In this document: positions 1-7,550 of the stretch, in pieces
Layout of the letters: every line of letters begins with the position of its first letter
How positions within the stretch are numbered: the stretch's first letter is position 1
From: JBHGAV01 sp041946685
GTDB taxonomy: Bacteria > Acidobacteriota > Terriglobia > Bryobacterales > Bryobacteraceae
Length of the DNA stretch: 36,366 nt
Reading direction: 5' to 3'
Assembly (NCBI GenBank): GCA_041946685.1
Contig: JBHGAV010000045.1
Location: 1 to 36,366, forward strand
Notes under the pieces: generated by a model
What the model saw: only the letters and a program-made list of their open reading frames with translations
What the model was told of the DNA's origin: nothing
Database searches by the model: none
Translations under genes and position numbers: made by a program

Positions 1-1820
1 ATGTAGTGGCGGGCGTCGTCGTAGACGATTTGGACGCGCCGGTCCAGGTTGACGTTGTAGTTCTCGCGGGCGAAGAACCGCGCGGCGGCCAGCGGAATGA
101 GCGGCTCTATCTCGCAGATGACAATCTTCTCCACGCTTGGGTAAAGCACGAAGGAGCCCGCCGTCACGCCCGCGCCGAAACCCACGACCAGCACCGTGCG
201 AGGATTGGGATGCAGGAGCGCCGGGAAGTGGCCGAGCATCCGTTGCAGCCGCATGTCGTGAGGCTCGGTCGACGCCTCCACCTTGCCGCTTACGTGGAAC
301 AGGTTTCTTCCATCCGGCCACTGCGTAACGGCAACCGACGCGTTCATCCCCTCCCCCGTGTAGAGAATCCGCGAGCTGCCCGTGGAGGTGAGCGACTGCC
401 TGCCATAGGCAACCACCTGCCAGGGAAGGCCTGCCACGCTCCGGGCCAGCAGACCGACGACTCCCATCGAGGCCACCAGCAGCGCCGCGCAAGCAAGCCG
501 GAGGGCAGGAGTAAGAGTCAGCAGCCAGCCGGTGAGAGCCAGCAGCGCGGAGAAGGCTACGATCGCGATCAATACCCTCTGAGACCCCTGGGTACCAAGC
601 CGCGGGATGAATAGCACGCTGACAAGCAGCGCACCGAGGATCGCGCCGACGGTGTTGGAGGCGTAAACCCTGCCGACCAGCCGCCCCGGGTCCTGGCCGC
701 GCGCGGCCACCGCCGCCAGCGCCAGCGGGAAACTCGCCCCCCACAGGAAAGCCGGAGGCAGGGCGGCCCACAGACATCGCACCAGGTCGACTTGGAAGAT
801 GGTCCAGGGGTCGGAGGTCAACGACGGATTGATCGGCCAAAAGGGAAGGCTCCGGGCGATCATGAAAGCGGTCCAGGCGATGGCGCCCGCTAAACCCAAC
901 TGGCATAGGCCCAGCGCCAGGCGCGGACGCTGAAAGTCCCGTGCCCAGAGGGAGCCGGCGCCGCTGCCAAGCCCGATCCCGAGCAGAAACACGGCGAGAA
1001 TGATGGAAAACGTGTAGACGGTCGCTCCCAGCATCAGAGACAACTGCCGTGTCCAGATCACTTCTGCGCCGAGGGCGGTGAGCCCGGATAAGGCGATCGC
1101 CAGGTAGATCGTCCAGGAGCCGCCGGAAGCGCGGCACGATTCCGGCTCCGGGTGTGTGGGGGGCGTCGAGTGCGGCGCCAGGCGCGACAGGGCCAAGCCC
1201 AGCAGCGCGACGGCGACATTGATGGCCACGGCGCTCCAAGTGGCCACCGCCATGTCGTGGACGCGGAGCAGATAGAAGCCAGCCACCAGGCAGCCCGCGA
1301 CGGCACCCGCCGTGTTGCCGCCGTAAAAGAAACCGAGCCAGGATACGCCCCTGGGGGTGGTCTCGACCCACCGGGCGATGGCGGGCAACGTGGCGCCCAT
1401 CAGTATGGTGGGCGCCAGCAGGCAGGCCGCGCACACCAGGCCACGCAGCAGGAGACCGGTGAGACCATAGCCCACGGCAGCGGCGTACAGCCGTCCCACA
1501 TAGGGCACGCCGTAAAGGATCAGGACTCCGCAGATCGCGATCCCCAACTCAAGCAGGCCGTAGACCCTCAGCGGGTGCCAGTTTGGCGAGACCAAACGGG
1601 GCAAGAGGAGGCTTCCCAGGCATAGCCCCCCCATGAAGGTGGCGAGCAGCACCCCCAGGGATATTGCCGAGGAGCCGATCACCAGTTCGAGCAATTGGTA
1701 CCAGACGATCTCGTAGATCAGGGCCGCGCATCCGCTGCCCACGAAGAGCAGCAGCAGGGAGGGGAGAAAACGGTTCAGGGCGACAGGGGCGCTCTCCCCC
1801 ACGGTATCTTGTTCAATCAT
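1..1820 (-). CDS. Fused MFS-like membrane protein / spermidine synthase-like protein, C-terminus outside the window
   Basis: The reading frame is open from the ATG at 1820 down to the window edge (606 codons), so the protein is partial. It starts MIEQDTVGESAPVALNRFLP and then carries a long series of hydrophobic segments, including GGNTAGAVAGCLVAGFYLL, typical of the membrane half of fused MFS/spermidine-synthase proteins. Around residue 545 comes VLVVGFGAG, then an acidic strand end (ICEIEP) and YDDARHY, the nucleotide-binding layout of aminopropyltransferase-type Rossmann domains. These motifs are seen directly; the family name rests on the motif order. Substrate is unknown: many such fusions are not proven polyamine synthases. 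A TATAAT box lies at 1861-1856 on this strand, and the gene diverges from the rimP operon. Alternative: an uncharacterised membrane methyltransferase-like protein. Confidence 0.8.
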   Translation of the reverse strand, partial: MIEQDTVGESAPVALNRFLPSLLLLFVGSGCAALIYEIVWYQLLELVIGSSAISLGVLLATFMGGLCLGSLLLPRLVSPNWHPLRVYGLLELGIAICGVLILYGVPYVGRLYAAAVGYGLTGLLLRGLVCAACLLAPTILMGATLPAIARWVETTPRGVSWLGFFYGGNTAGAVAGCLVAGFYLLRVHDMAVATWSAVAINVAVALLGLALSRLAPHSTPPTHPEPESCRASGGSWTIYLAIALSGLTALGAEVIWTRQLSLMLGATVYTFSIILAVFLLGIGLGSGAGSLWARDFQRPRLALGLCQLGLAGAIAWTAFMIARSLPFWPINPSLTSDPWTIFQVDLVRCLWAALPPAFLWGASFPLALAAVAARGQDPGRLVGRVYASNTVGAILGALLVSVLFIPRLGTQGSQRVLIAIVAFSALLALTGWLLTLTPALRLACAALLVASMGVVGLLARSVAGLPWQVVAYGRQSLTSTGSSRILYTGEGMNASVAVTQWPDGRNLFHVSGKVEASTEPHDMRLQRMLGHFPALLHPNPRTVLVVGFGAGVTAGSFVLYPSVEKIVICEIEPLIPLAAARFFARENYNVNLDRRVQIVYDDARHY

Positions 1821-1855
1821 CACCAAAGACCGGCCCGAAAGCGGGACTACCCGAG

Positions 1856-1861
1856 ATTATA
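1856..1861 (-). promoter_or_regulatory. -10 box (TATAAT) for the spermidine synthase-like gene
   Basis: The minus strand reads TATAAT here, about 36 bases upstream of the ATG at 1820, which would put the transcript start near 1849. No clear -35 was found. It faces away from the TATAAT of the rimP operon 35 bases to the right, so the two transcripts diverge from one short region. Confidence 0.5.
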
Positions 1862-1895
1862 GACGGTTCGGCCTCCGGGACCGAAGCCGGTCCTG

Positions 1896-1901
1896 TATAA
1901 T
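1896..1901 (+). promoter_or_regulatory. -10 box (TATAAT) of the rimP-nusA-infB operon
   Basis: A perfect TATAAT lies 72 bases upstream of the rimP ATG, which places the transcript start near 1908. The -35 region (around 1873-1878) does not resemble TTGACA. The position matters for the start of rimP: the longest open frame begins at 1901, inside or upstream of this promoter, so that longer start cannot be used by this transcript. Confidence 0.5.
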
Positions 1902-1925
1902 TGAAAGTGGGTGTCGAGCGCCATG

Positions 1926-1948
1926 AGTGGGCGAAAGCCCACTTTTTT
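1926..1948 (+). promoter_or_regulatory. Terminator-like leader hairpin (possible attenuator) before rimP
   Basis: GTGGGC (1927-1932) and GCCCAC (1937-1942) form a perfect six-base-pair stem closed by a GAAA tetraloop. A1926-T1943 can add a seventh pair, and six T residues follow (1943-1948). This is the shape of an intrinsic terminator, but it lies inside the leader, 25 bases before the rimP ATG. Premature terminators in rimP leaders are known from Proteobacteria. Because nusA, encoded two genes downstream, affects termination, feedback control of the operon is a reasonable inference. Confidence 0.7.
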
Positions 1949-1972
1949 GTTGGCAGCCGGAGCCTGGTGAAG

Positions 1973-2437
1973 ATGAGAGACGCAATTCTGTCCAAAGTCC
2001 GAGAGATTGCCCGGAGGGTGGGAGATTCCGAGGGAATCGAGGTGGTGGACGCGGAATTGGCGGGCGGCGGCAGGAGCAGGCTGTTGCGAATCACGATTGA
2101 CAAGCCCACGGGTGTCACGCATGCCGATTGTGAGCTGGTTTCTCAGCAGGTGGGCACGATTCTGGACGTGGAGGATGTGATGCCCGGGGGAAGCTACACC
2201 CTGGAGGTTAGCTCGCCGGGCGTCGAGCGCAAGCTCCTCCGGCCGGAAGATTATGTCCGTTTCCAGGGCAAGCGAGCGAAGATTGCATTGAGGGAGCCGG
2301 TGGAGAACAGGCGCCACTGGGAAGGCGTACTGGCTGGGTTCTCCGGCGGTGTGGTGACCCTTGAGCCGTCGCCCGGCCGGAGGGTCGACTTCCGGCTGGA
2401 GCAGATCCAGAAGGCGAACCTCAAGTTCGAGTGGTGA
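1973..2437 (+). CDS. rimP: Ribosome maturation factor RimP
   Basis: This 154-residue protein is needed for maturation of the 30S subunit in the cytoplasm. It begins MRDAILSKVREIARRVGDSE and has the typical core GIEVVDAEL, RITIDKP and GGSYTLEVSSPGVERKL, followed by a C-terminal SH3-like half ending in QIQKANLKFEW. Length matches the family (about 150-160). The frame is open back to a TTG at 1901, but that longer version would translate the leader hairpin and start at or before the likely transcript start, so the ATG at 1973 is preferred. It is the first gene of the classic rimP-nusA-infB operon; nusA follows after 31 bases. Confidence 0.95.
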   Translation: MRDAILSKVREIARRVGDSEGIEVVDAELAGGGRSRLLRITIDKPTGVTHADCELVSQQVGTILDVEDVMPGGSYTLEVSSPGVERKLLRPEDYVRFQGKRAKIALREPVENRRHWEGVLAGFSGGVVTLEPSPGRRVDFRLEQIQKANLKFEW

Positions 2438-2468
2438 TCCCGCGGACAGGACGGAAAGAGGTAACGGT

Positions 2469-3920
2469 TTGGGAACGATCTATCAGTCCATCGAAATACT
2501 GAGCAAAGAGAAGGGCATCGATCCTCAGATCGTACTGGATGCGGTGAAAGATGCCATGCTCGCGGCCGCGCGCAAGCATTTCCACACGGAAGAAGAGATG
2601 GTCGCGGACCTGGACCGGCAGACGGGTGCGATCCAGATCTATGCGGTGCGCAACGTTGTGGAAAACGTGGAGAATCCCGCTGTCGAGCTGACCCTTGAGC
2701 AGGCCAGGCGCATCGACCCGGCGGCCGAGGTGGGCGGCCAGGTGCGCATTCCAAAACCGACGGACCTGCTGGGACGAATCTCGGCTCAGACCGCCAAGCA
2801 GGTCATACTGCAGAAGGTGCGCGAGGCGGAGCGGGAGACAGTGTATCAGGAGTACTCGGACCGGGTGGGCGAGCTGGTCCATTGCACGGTGAAGCGTTTC
2901 GAGGCTGCCGACATCGTGGTGGACCTTGGCAAAACCGAGGCTCGGATACCCAAGAAAGAACAATCCAGGCTCGAGAGCTTCAGCGTGGGTGAGAGGATCC
3001 GTTGCGTCATCCGCAGCGTCGAGAAGACCGGCAAGAATGCGGGGCTGGTGGTGTCGCGCGCGGCGCCCGAGCTGGTCATCCGGCTGTTCGAGCAGGAAGT
3101 CCCCGAGATCTACGACAACACCGTGGTCATCAAGGCATGCGCGCGCGAGGCGGGCGAGCGGACTAAAATCGCCGTCTTCAGCCGCGACCGGGACGTGGAC
3201 TGTGTGGGCGCGTGCGTCGGGATGAAGGGCATGCGCGTGCAGTCCATCATCCGCGAATTGCGCGGCGAGAAGATCGACATCATCGAGTACTCCGACGATC
3301 CGGTCGTCTTCGCCACCCACGCCCTTAGCCCGGCCAAGATCTCGCGCGTAACGATTCTGGACGCGGCCGAGCGACACATGGAAGTCATTGTCGACGACTC
3401 CCAGCTCTCTCTCGCCATCGGCAAGAAGGGCCAGAATGTGCGGCTCTGCGCCAAGCTGATGAACTGGAAGATCGACATCAAGAGCGAGGAGGAGAAGCGC
3501 CAGGAGGTCGAGTCGGCGATGGCCGCCCTGGTCGTCCCGGGCGCTCCTGTGTCGGCGCTCATCGACCACGGCCTGACCGAGAAGACAGTCGAGAAGCTGG
3601 CGGAGGCCGGGATCGGGACGGTGGAGGCGCTGGGATCCATGACGCCCGAGCAACTGGAAGAGATCCCCGGCATCGGGCCGCGGATGGTGGAGCGCATCCA
3701 GATTGCGGTCAACAGCTACTATCAGCAATTCGAGGAAGCGCTCGGCAGCGGCCCGCAGGAAGCCACGCCCGCGCCGCCGGATGCCTCATCCGCCGGGGGG
3801 GAGGAGACCTCCGGCCTGCCACAGGACGCGGTTGCCCAGGCTGCCCCGGAGCAAGAAACCGCTCCTGGGGGCGATGCGGCGCCCGCGGATGAATCTGATA
3901 CGATAAAGGACGCGGACTGA
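2469..3920 (+). CDS. nusA: Transcription termination/antitermination factor NusA
   Basis: NusA binds RNA polymerase and controls pausing, termination and antitermination. The product has 483 residues from a TTG start (LGTIYQSIEIL) that sits 7-8 bases after the AGAGG at 2456-2461. The frame is open upstream to 2361, but that extension lies inside rimP and is low-complexity Arg/Ser, so it is rejected. Order: N-terminal polymerase-binding domain (1-130), S1 domain (about 135-200, GELVHCTVKRF), KH1 (near 247, GMKGMRVQSI), KH2 (near 317, IGKKGQNVRL), and a helix-hairpin-helix region from about 369 (EEIPGIGPRMVERI). The last 60 residues are an acidic Pro/Ala/Glu-rich tail. The ylxR gene often found next is absent. 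Confidence 0.95.
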   Translation: MGTIYQSIEILSKEKGIDPQIVLDAVKDAMLAAARKHFHTEEEMVADLDRQTGAIQIYAVRNVVENVENPAVELTLEQARRIDPAAEVGGQVRIPKPTDLLGRISAQTAKQVILQKVREAERETVYQEYSDRVGELVHCTVKRFEAADIVVDLGKTEARIPKKEQSRLESFSVGERIRCVIRSVEKTGKNAGLVVSRAAPELVIRLFEQEVPEIYDNTVVIKACAREAGERTKIAVFSRDRDVDCVGACVGMKGMRVQSIIRELRGEKIDIIEYSDDPVVFATHALSPAKISRVTILDAAERHMEVIVDDSQLSLAIGKKGQNVRLCAKLMNWKIDIKSEEEKRQEVESAMAALVVPGAPVSALIDHGLTEKTVEKLAEAGIGTVEALGSMTPEQLEEIPGIGPRMVERIQIAVNSYYQQFEEALGSGPQEATPAPPDASSAGGEETSGLPQDAVAQAAPEQETAPGGDAAPADESDTIKDAD

Positions 3921-3984
3921 GCTGCGGGGGAGGAGTCGTGTCTCGCCTTGATGCAGGCCCTGGAGCGCGGGAGGACTCTCGTGC

Positions 3985-4002
3985 CTCCGCGGCGGCGCGG
4001 AG
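3985..4002 (+). promoter_or_regulatory. GC-rich hairpin in the nusA-infB gap
   Basis: CTCCGCG (3985-3991) and CGCGGAG (3996-4002) form a perfect seven-base-pair stem with a GCGG loop, ending 21 bases before the infB ATG. There is no T-tract, so it is not a simple terminator. It may affect translation or RNA processing ahead of infB. The rest of the 103-base gap holds no convincing small gene. Confidence 0.35.
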
Positions 4003-4023
4003 ACAGTCGGCGTAGCAGGTGCT

Positions 4024-6834
4024 ATGGGTAAGATCCGAATCAACGAGCTGGCTCGCGAGTTGGAGGTGAAGCCGAACCGGCTCTTGGAGTTGCTGCCGGA
4101 ATTCGGGGTCACCGAGAAGAAGACGCACTCCAGCTCGGTTGAAGATGAGGTTGCTGACGCTCTCCGGCGGCACTTTGGCCTGCTACCGGAGGAGCCGCAA
4201 GAAGAGGCCGCCCCCACTGGCCCGTCGGTCGAGATGGCTCCACCGGAGGCGCCGGAGCCGGAGCAGGCGGCGGGCCCCGCTCAGGCACCGCCCGGTCAGC
4301 CTCCGACCGTCCCGGCGCCGCCCGAGATCAGGGAACAGCCTACAGCCGGGACAGCGGTTCCCGTTGAGGGCTTCCTGGCAGCTCGTGGGGCACCCCAAAA
4401 GCTTAGGCCACCGCTGGCCGGAGTCAAACCGGCGGTGGAGCCGCCGTCTCCCCCTCCTCCACCGGCCGCAGCCGCTCCTGCCCGGCCCGTGTCTGTCCCG
4501 GCTAAGCCGGTGCCTGCGGCACCCAGACCGGGCCAGATTCTCTCGGGTCCGCGGCAGCCGCTTCCGGCCACCGTGGTCGAGGCGCCACCAGCCGCTCCAT
4601 CCGTCCCGGAGCGCACTGCTCCGGCTGCGATTCCGCACCCTCCGGCGGCTCCTGCGCCCCCGAGGCCTCAAGTCCGCGCCACTCTTGCCGGGCAGCCAGC
4701 GGCTCGCCCCGTGGTGCCTCCGCGTCCCGACCTGGTTGCACGGCTCACACAGCCGCGGGCCGTGCCGGGCCAGCCGCAGCCCAGAGTAGCAAGGCCGGCC
4801 TCGGCGCCGATCCCAGGGCAACCCATCTACCGGGGTCCGATTCGTCCAGGACAGACCATCCGTCCGGCGGGGCTCGCCGCCAGAACTGCCCGAGGCAAGA
4901 CTACTCATCCCACTTCCGCGGGCCGGATGGAGGCGCCCGCCGTCGCCCCGACCGACCAACGGCGGCCAGGAGAGCGGAGGCCAGTGAAGGCTGCCGGCCG
5001 GGAACGCCAGGTCGACCGCGAGGAGAAGGTTCTCCGGCCTGCGTTCCGGCGTGAGCAGGAGGCGGCTGTCGCCGTCAACAAGCAGATCACGATAGCCGAA
5101 GGCGTGACGGTCAAGGAACTGTCCGAGAAGCTTGGACTGAAGGCCAGCCTGGTCATCAAGAGACTGTTTGAGCGCAAGATTTTCGCCACGATCAATCAGA
5201 CATTGGACGTGAAGCTGGCCGAGGATATCGCGCGTAGCTTCGGCGCCATGGTCGATACGGTCAGCTTCGAGCAGGAGGCTGTTCAGGAAGTCGCGGACGC
5301 CGAAGTCGAGAAGGACTTGATGAAGCGGCCGCCGGTGGTTACGGTCATGGGGCATGTGGACCATGGCAAGACGTCCCTGCTAGACGCCATTCGCGAGAGC
5401 AACGTGGCCGAGCGGGAGGCGGGAGGGATCACGCAGCACATCGGCGCCTACAGCGTGGAGAAGGACGGCCGGCGGATCGTGTTCATCGACACCCCCGGAC
5501 ACGAGGCCTTCACGCGCATGCGGGCTCGCGGGGCAAAAGTCACCGACATTGTGGTGCTGGTGGTGGCCGCCGACGACGGCGTGATGCCGCAAACGCTGGA
5601 GGCGATCGACCACGCCCGCGCCGCCGGCGTGCCGATTGTGGTGGCCATCAACAAGATCGATAAGCCGGATGCGCAACCGGAACGCATCAAGCAACAGCTT
5701 GCCGACCGCGGCCTTCTGCCGGAGGAGTGGGGCGGCGACACGGTGGTCGTCCCCGTGTCGGCCAAGGCGAAGCAGAACCTGGATCTCCTGCTGGAGATGA
5801 TCCTGCTTGTCGCCGACATGCAGGATCTCAAGGCGAATCCAGACCGACCGGCCATGGGGAACGTCCTGGAGGCGCAACTCGACCGCGGGCGCGGCCCGGT
5901 CGCGACGGTGCTGGTGCAGAACGGAACGCTCTCGGTCGGAGATTACTTCATCTGCGGCTCGGTTTTCGGCAAGGTCCGCGCAATGTACGACGACCGTGGC
6001 AATCAGGTTCGCAGCGGCGGCCCTTCTACTCCGCTCGAAGTGCTGGGCCTGGATTCCCTGCCCGAAGTCGGGGACACCTTCCAGGTGGTCACGGATACGG
6101 CCAAGGCCAAGCAGATCGTCATTTACCGGGAGGCCAAGGCGCGCGAGCAGGCCATGGCGCGCACGACCCGGCTGACCCTGGATCAGCTCCACGAGCAGAT
6201 CAAGACCGGCGAGATCAAGGAGCTCCCCCTGATCCTCAAGACCGACGTCAGCGGCACGGCGGAGGTGCTCAGCGATGCCCTCCAGAAGCTGTCCAACGAC
6301 AAGGTGCGCATCCGCACCCTGCACTCCAGCGTCGGCGCCATCACCGAGACCGATGTGCTGCTGGCATCTGCTTCCAACGCCATCATCATCGGCTTCAACG
6401 TGCGGCCTGAGAGGAACGCTTCTCAACTGGCGGAGCAGGAGAAGGTGGATATCCGGCTCCACACCATCATTTACGAATTGGTGGACGAGATGAAGCGGGC
6501 CATGGCCGGCTTGCTCGAGCCGGTGTACAAGGAGGTTTACCGGGGCCGCGCCGAGGTCCAGGAAGTCTTTCACATCAGCAAGGTCGGAAACGTCGCGGGC
6601 TGCCGGGTGCAGGATGGTCTGGTTACGCGGGACAGTGCGATTCGGCTCCTCCGCGACAACACGGTCGTCCACACGGGCAAGATCAGCTCTCTGCGCCGGT
6701 TCAAGAACGACGCCAGCGAGGTAAAGAGCGGCATGGAGTGCGGAATCTCGCTCGAGAATTTCGGCGACTTCAAGCCCGGTGACATTCTCGAGGCCTTCGT
6801 GACGGAGCGGGTTGCGGCGGAGGCTCTGGTCTAG
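4024..6834 (+). CDS. infB: Translation initiation factor IF-2
   Basis: IF-2 is the GTPase that brings initiator fMet-tRNA to the 30S subunit and promotes 50S joining. The 936-residue product starts MGKIRINELARELEV (IF-2N fold) and then has a Pro/Ala/Arg-rich unstructured linker (about 60-330). A second IF-2N segment follows (about 350-405, ITIAEGVTVKELSEKLGLKA). The GTPase motifs are GHVDHGKT (443-450), DTPGH (489-493) and NKID (543-546). Domains II-IV with the fMet-tRNA-binding C-terminus follow, including VGNVAGCRV and GMECGISLENFGDFKPGD. The ATG at 4024 is preceded only by a weak GCAGGTGCT. Length is normal for the family. It is the third gene of the operon, and the DUF503 gene follows. 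Confidence 0.97.
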   Translation: MGKIRINELARELEVKPNRLLELLPEFGVTEKKTHSSSVEDEVADALRRHFGLLPEEPQEEAAPTGPSVEMAPPEAPEPEQAAGPAQAPPGQPPTVPAPPEIREQPTAGTAVPVEGFLAARGAPQKLRPPLAGVKPAVEPPSPPPPPAAAAPARPVSVPAKPVPAAPRPGQILSGPRQPLPATVVEAPPAAPSVPERTAPAAIPHPPAAPAPPRPQVRATLAGQPAARPVVPPRPDLVARLTQPRAVPGQPQPRVARPASAPIPGQPIYRGPIRPGQTIRPAGLAARTARGKTTHPTSAGRMEAPAVAPTDQRRPGERRPVKAAGRERQVDREEKVLRPAFRREQEAAVAVNKQITIAEGVTVKELSEKLGLKASLVIKRLFERKIFATINQTLDVKLAEDIARSFGAMVDTVSFEQEAVQEVADAEVEKDLMKRPPVVTVMGHVDHGKTSLLDAIRESNVAEREAGGITQHIGAYSVEKDGRRIVFIDTPGHEAFTRMRARGAKVTDIVVLVVAADDGVMPQTLEAIDHARAAGVPIVVAINKIDKPDAQPERIKQQLADRGLLPEEWGGDTVVVPVSAKAKQNLDLLLEMILLVADMQDLKANPDRPAMGNVLEAQLDRGRGPVATVLVQNGTLSVGDYFICGSVFGKVRAMYDDRGNQVRSGGPSTPLEVLGLDSLPEVGDTFQVVTDTAKAKQIVIYREAKAREQAMARTTRLTLDQLHEQIKTGEIKELPLILKTDVSGTAEVLSDALQKLSNDKVRIRTLHSSVGAITETDVLLASASNAIIIGFNVRPERNASQLAEQEKVDIRLHTIIYELVDEMKRAMAGLLEPVYKEVYRGRAEVQEVFHISKVGNVAGCRVQDGLVTRDSAIRLLRDNTVVHTGKISSLRRFKNDASEVKSGMECGISLENFGDFKPGDILEAFVTERVAAEALV

Positions 6835-6872
6835 GAAGGAGGCCTGGCGGAACCTCGCGGGCTGTCCTGCCA

Positions 6873-7160
6873 ATGGCGACCATCGGAGTCCTCACTCTTG
6901 AGCTGCGGCTGGAACACTCCCGCTCCCTCAAGGACAAGCGTCACGTCGTGCGGGGCTTGAAGGACAGGCTGAGACAGAAGTTCAACGTCTCGGTCGCGGA
7001 GATAGACTACCAGGACCTGTGGCAGCGGGCGCTGGTCGCGGCGGTGACCGTGTCGCCGGACCACGAGTACGCCCGCAAGCTCCTCGAATCGGTGGAGAAG
7101 GAAGCCTCGTGGCTGTTGGGCGCGGATCTGGTGGGCGCGCAGGTCGAGTGGGTGGAGTAG
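6873..7160 (+). CDS. DUF503 family protein (YlxP-like)
   Basis: This 95-residue protein has the family signature at its start (IGVLTLELRLEHSRSLKDKR) and the central VAEIDYQDLWQRALVAAVTV. YlxP-like proteins occur between infB and rbfA in many bacteria, and a role in ribosome assembly has been proposed. Here it sits in exactly that place, 38 bases after infB and six before rbfA. A strong GGAGG (6838-6842) follows the infB stop but lies about 30 bases before this ATG, which is further than usual. No better in-frame ATG, GTG or TTG was seen, and the protein start matches the family, so ATG 6873 is kept. Confidence 0.9.
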   Translation: MATIGVLTLELRLEHSRSLKDKRHVVRGLKDRLRQKFNVSVAEIDYQDLWQRALVAAVTVSPDHEYARKLLESVEKEASWLLGADLVGAQVEWVE

Positions 7161-7166
7161 CGGAGA

Positions 7167-7550
7167 ATGGATGAGCATCGTTCCCAGCGAGTGGCAGAGG
7201 CCATCCGCGAGGAACTTGCCGAGATCATCGGTTACGAGATGGCCGACCCGCGGATCGGGGAGGTTGACGTGACCGAAGTCCTGGTGTCCCCGGACATGAG
7301 GCACGCCCGGGTCCGGCTGCACCTGGGCGGAAGCGAGCAGAGCCGCGAGAATACGATGCAGGCCCTGGACGGCGCGCGGCATTATCTGCGGCGTGAACTG
7401 GCGGGGCGGCTTCGCCTGTTCCGCTTTCCCGAGCTGCTGTTCGAGGCGGACCTGGGCACGGGAGACGAGAAGCGGCTTGAACAACTGCTCCGGCGGGCGC
7501 GAAAGGGGCGGGCGAAAAGCGGCGGCGGGGCACAAGAAAGTACGTTGTAA
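7167..7550 (+). CDS. rbfA: Ribosome-binding factor A
   Basis: RbfA is a small KH-fold protein that binds 16S rRNA late in 30S assembly. The 127-residue product begins MDEHRSQRVAEAIREELAEI and includes VDVTEVLVSPDMRHARVRLHLGG and a C-terminal FPELLFEADLG. These correspond to the family motifs for the KH-like strand and the carboxy-terminal hairpin. The start is preceded by CGGAGA directly upstream. It closes the translation block; its stop codon TAA shares a base with the apbE ATG (TAATG), which suggests coupled translation. Confidence 0.93.
   Translation: MDEHRSQRVAEAIREELAEIIGYEMADPRIGEVDVTEVLVSPDMRHARVRLHLGGSEQSRENTMQALDGARHYLRRELAGRLRLFRFPELLFEADLGTGDEKRLEQLLRRARKGRAKSGGGAQESTL

Noticed and set aside
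1901..1972. Longer N-terminus of RimP from TTG 1901
   Set aside because: The region contains the leader hairpin and lies at or before the probable transcript start; family length fits the ATG at 1973.
2421..3728. 435-codon open frame on the minus strand opposite nusA
   Set aside because: It is the antisense shadow of nusA in GC-rich coding DNA; the protein is His/Asp/Leu-rich with no domain, and nusA is certain.
4200..5000. Repetitive Pro/Ala-coding DNA in infB as a tandem repeat
   Set aside because: No fixed unit length; it is the ordinary low-complexity linker of IF-2.
4183..5364. 393-codon minus-strand frame opposite the IF-2 linker
   Set aside because: Mirror of the Pro/Ala-rich linker codons; gives Arg/Gly-rich nonsense.
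5380..6873. 497-codon minus-strand frame opposite infB
   Set aside because: Antisense shadow of the conserved IF-2 GTPase region; no ribosome binding site or recognisable motif.
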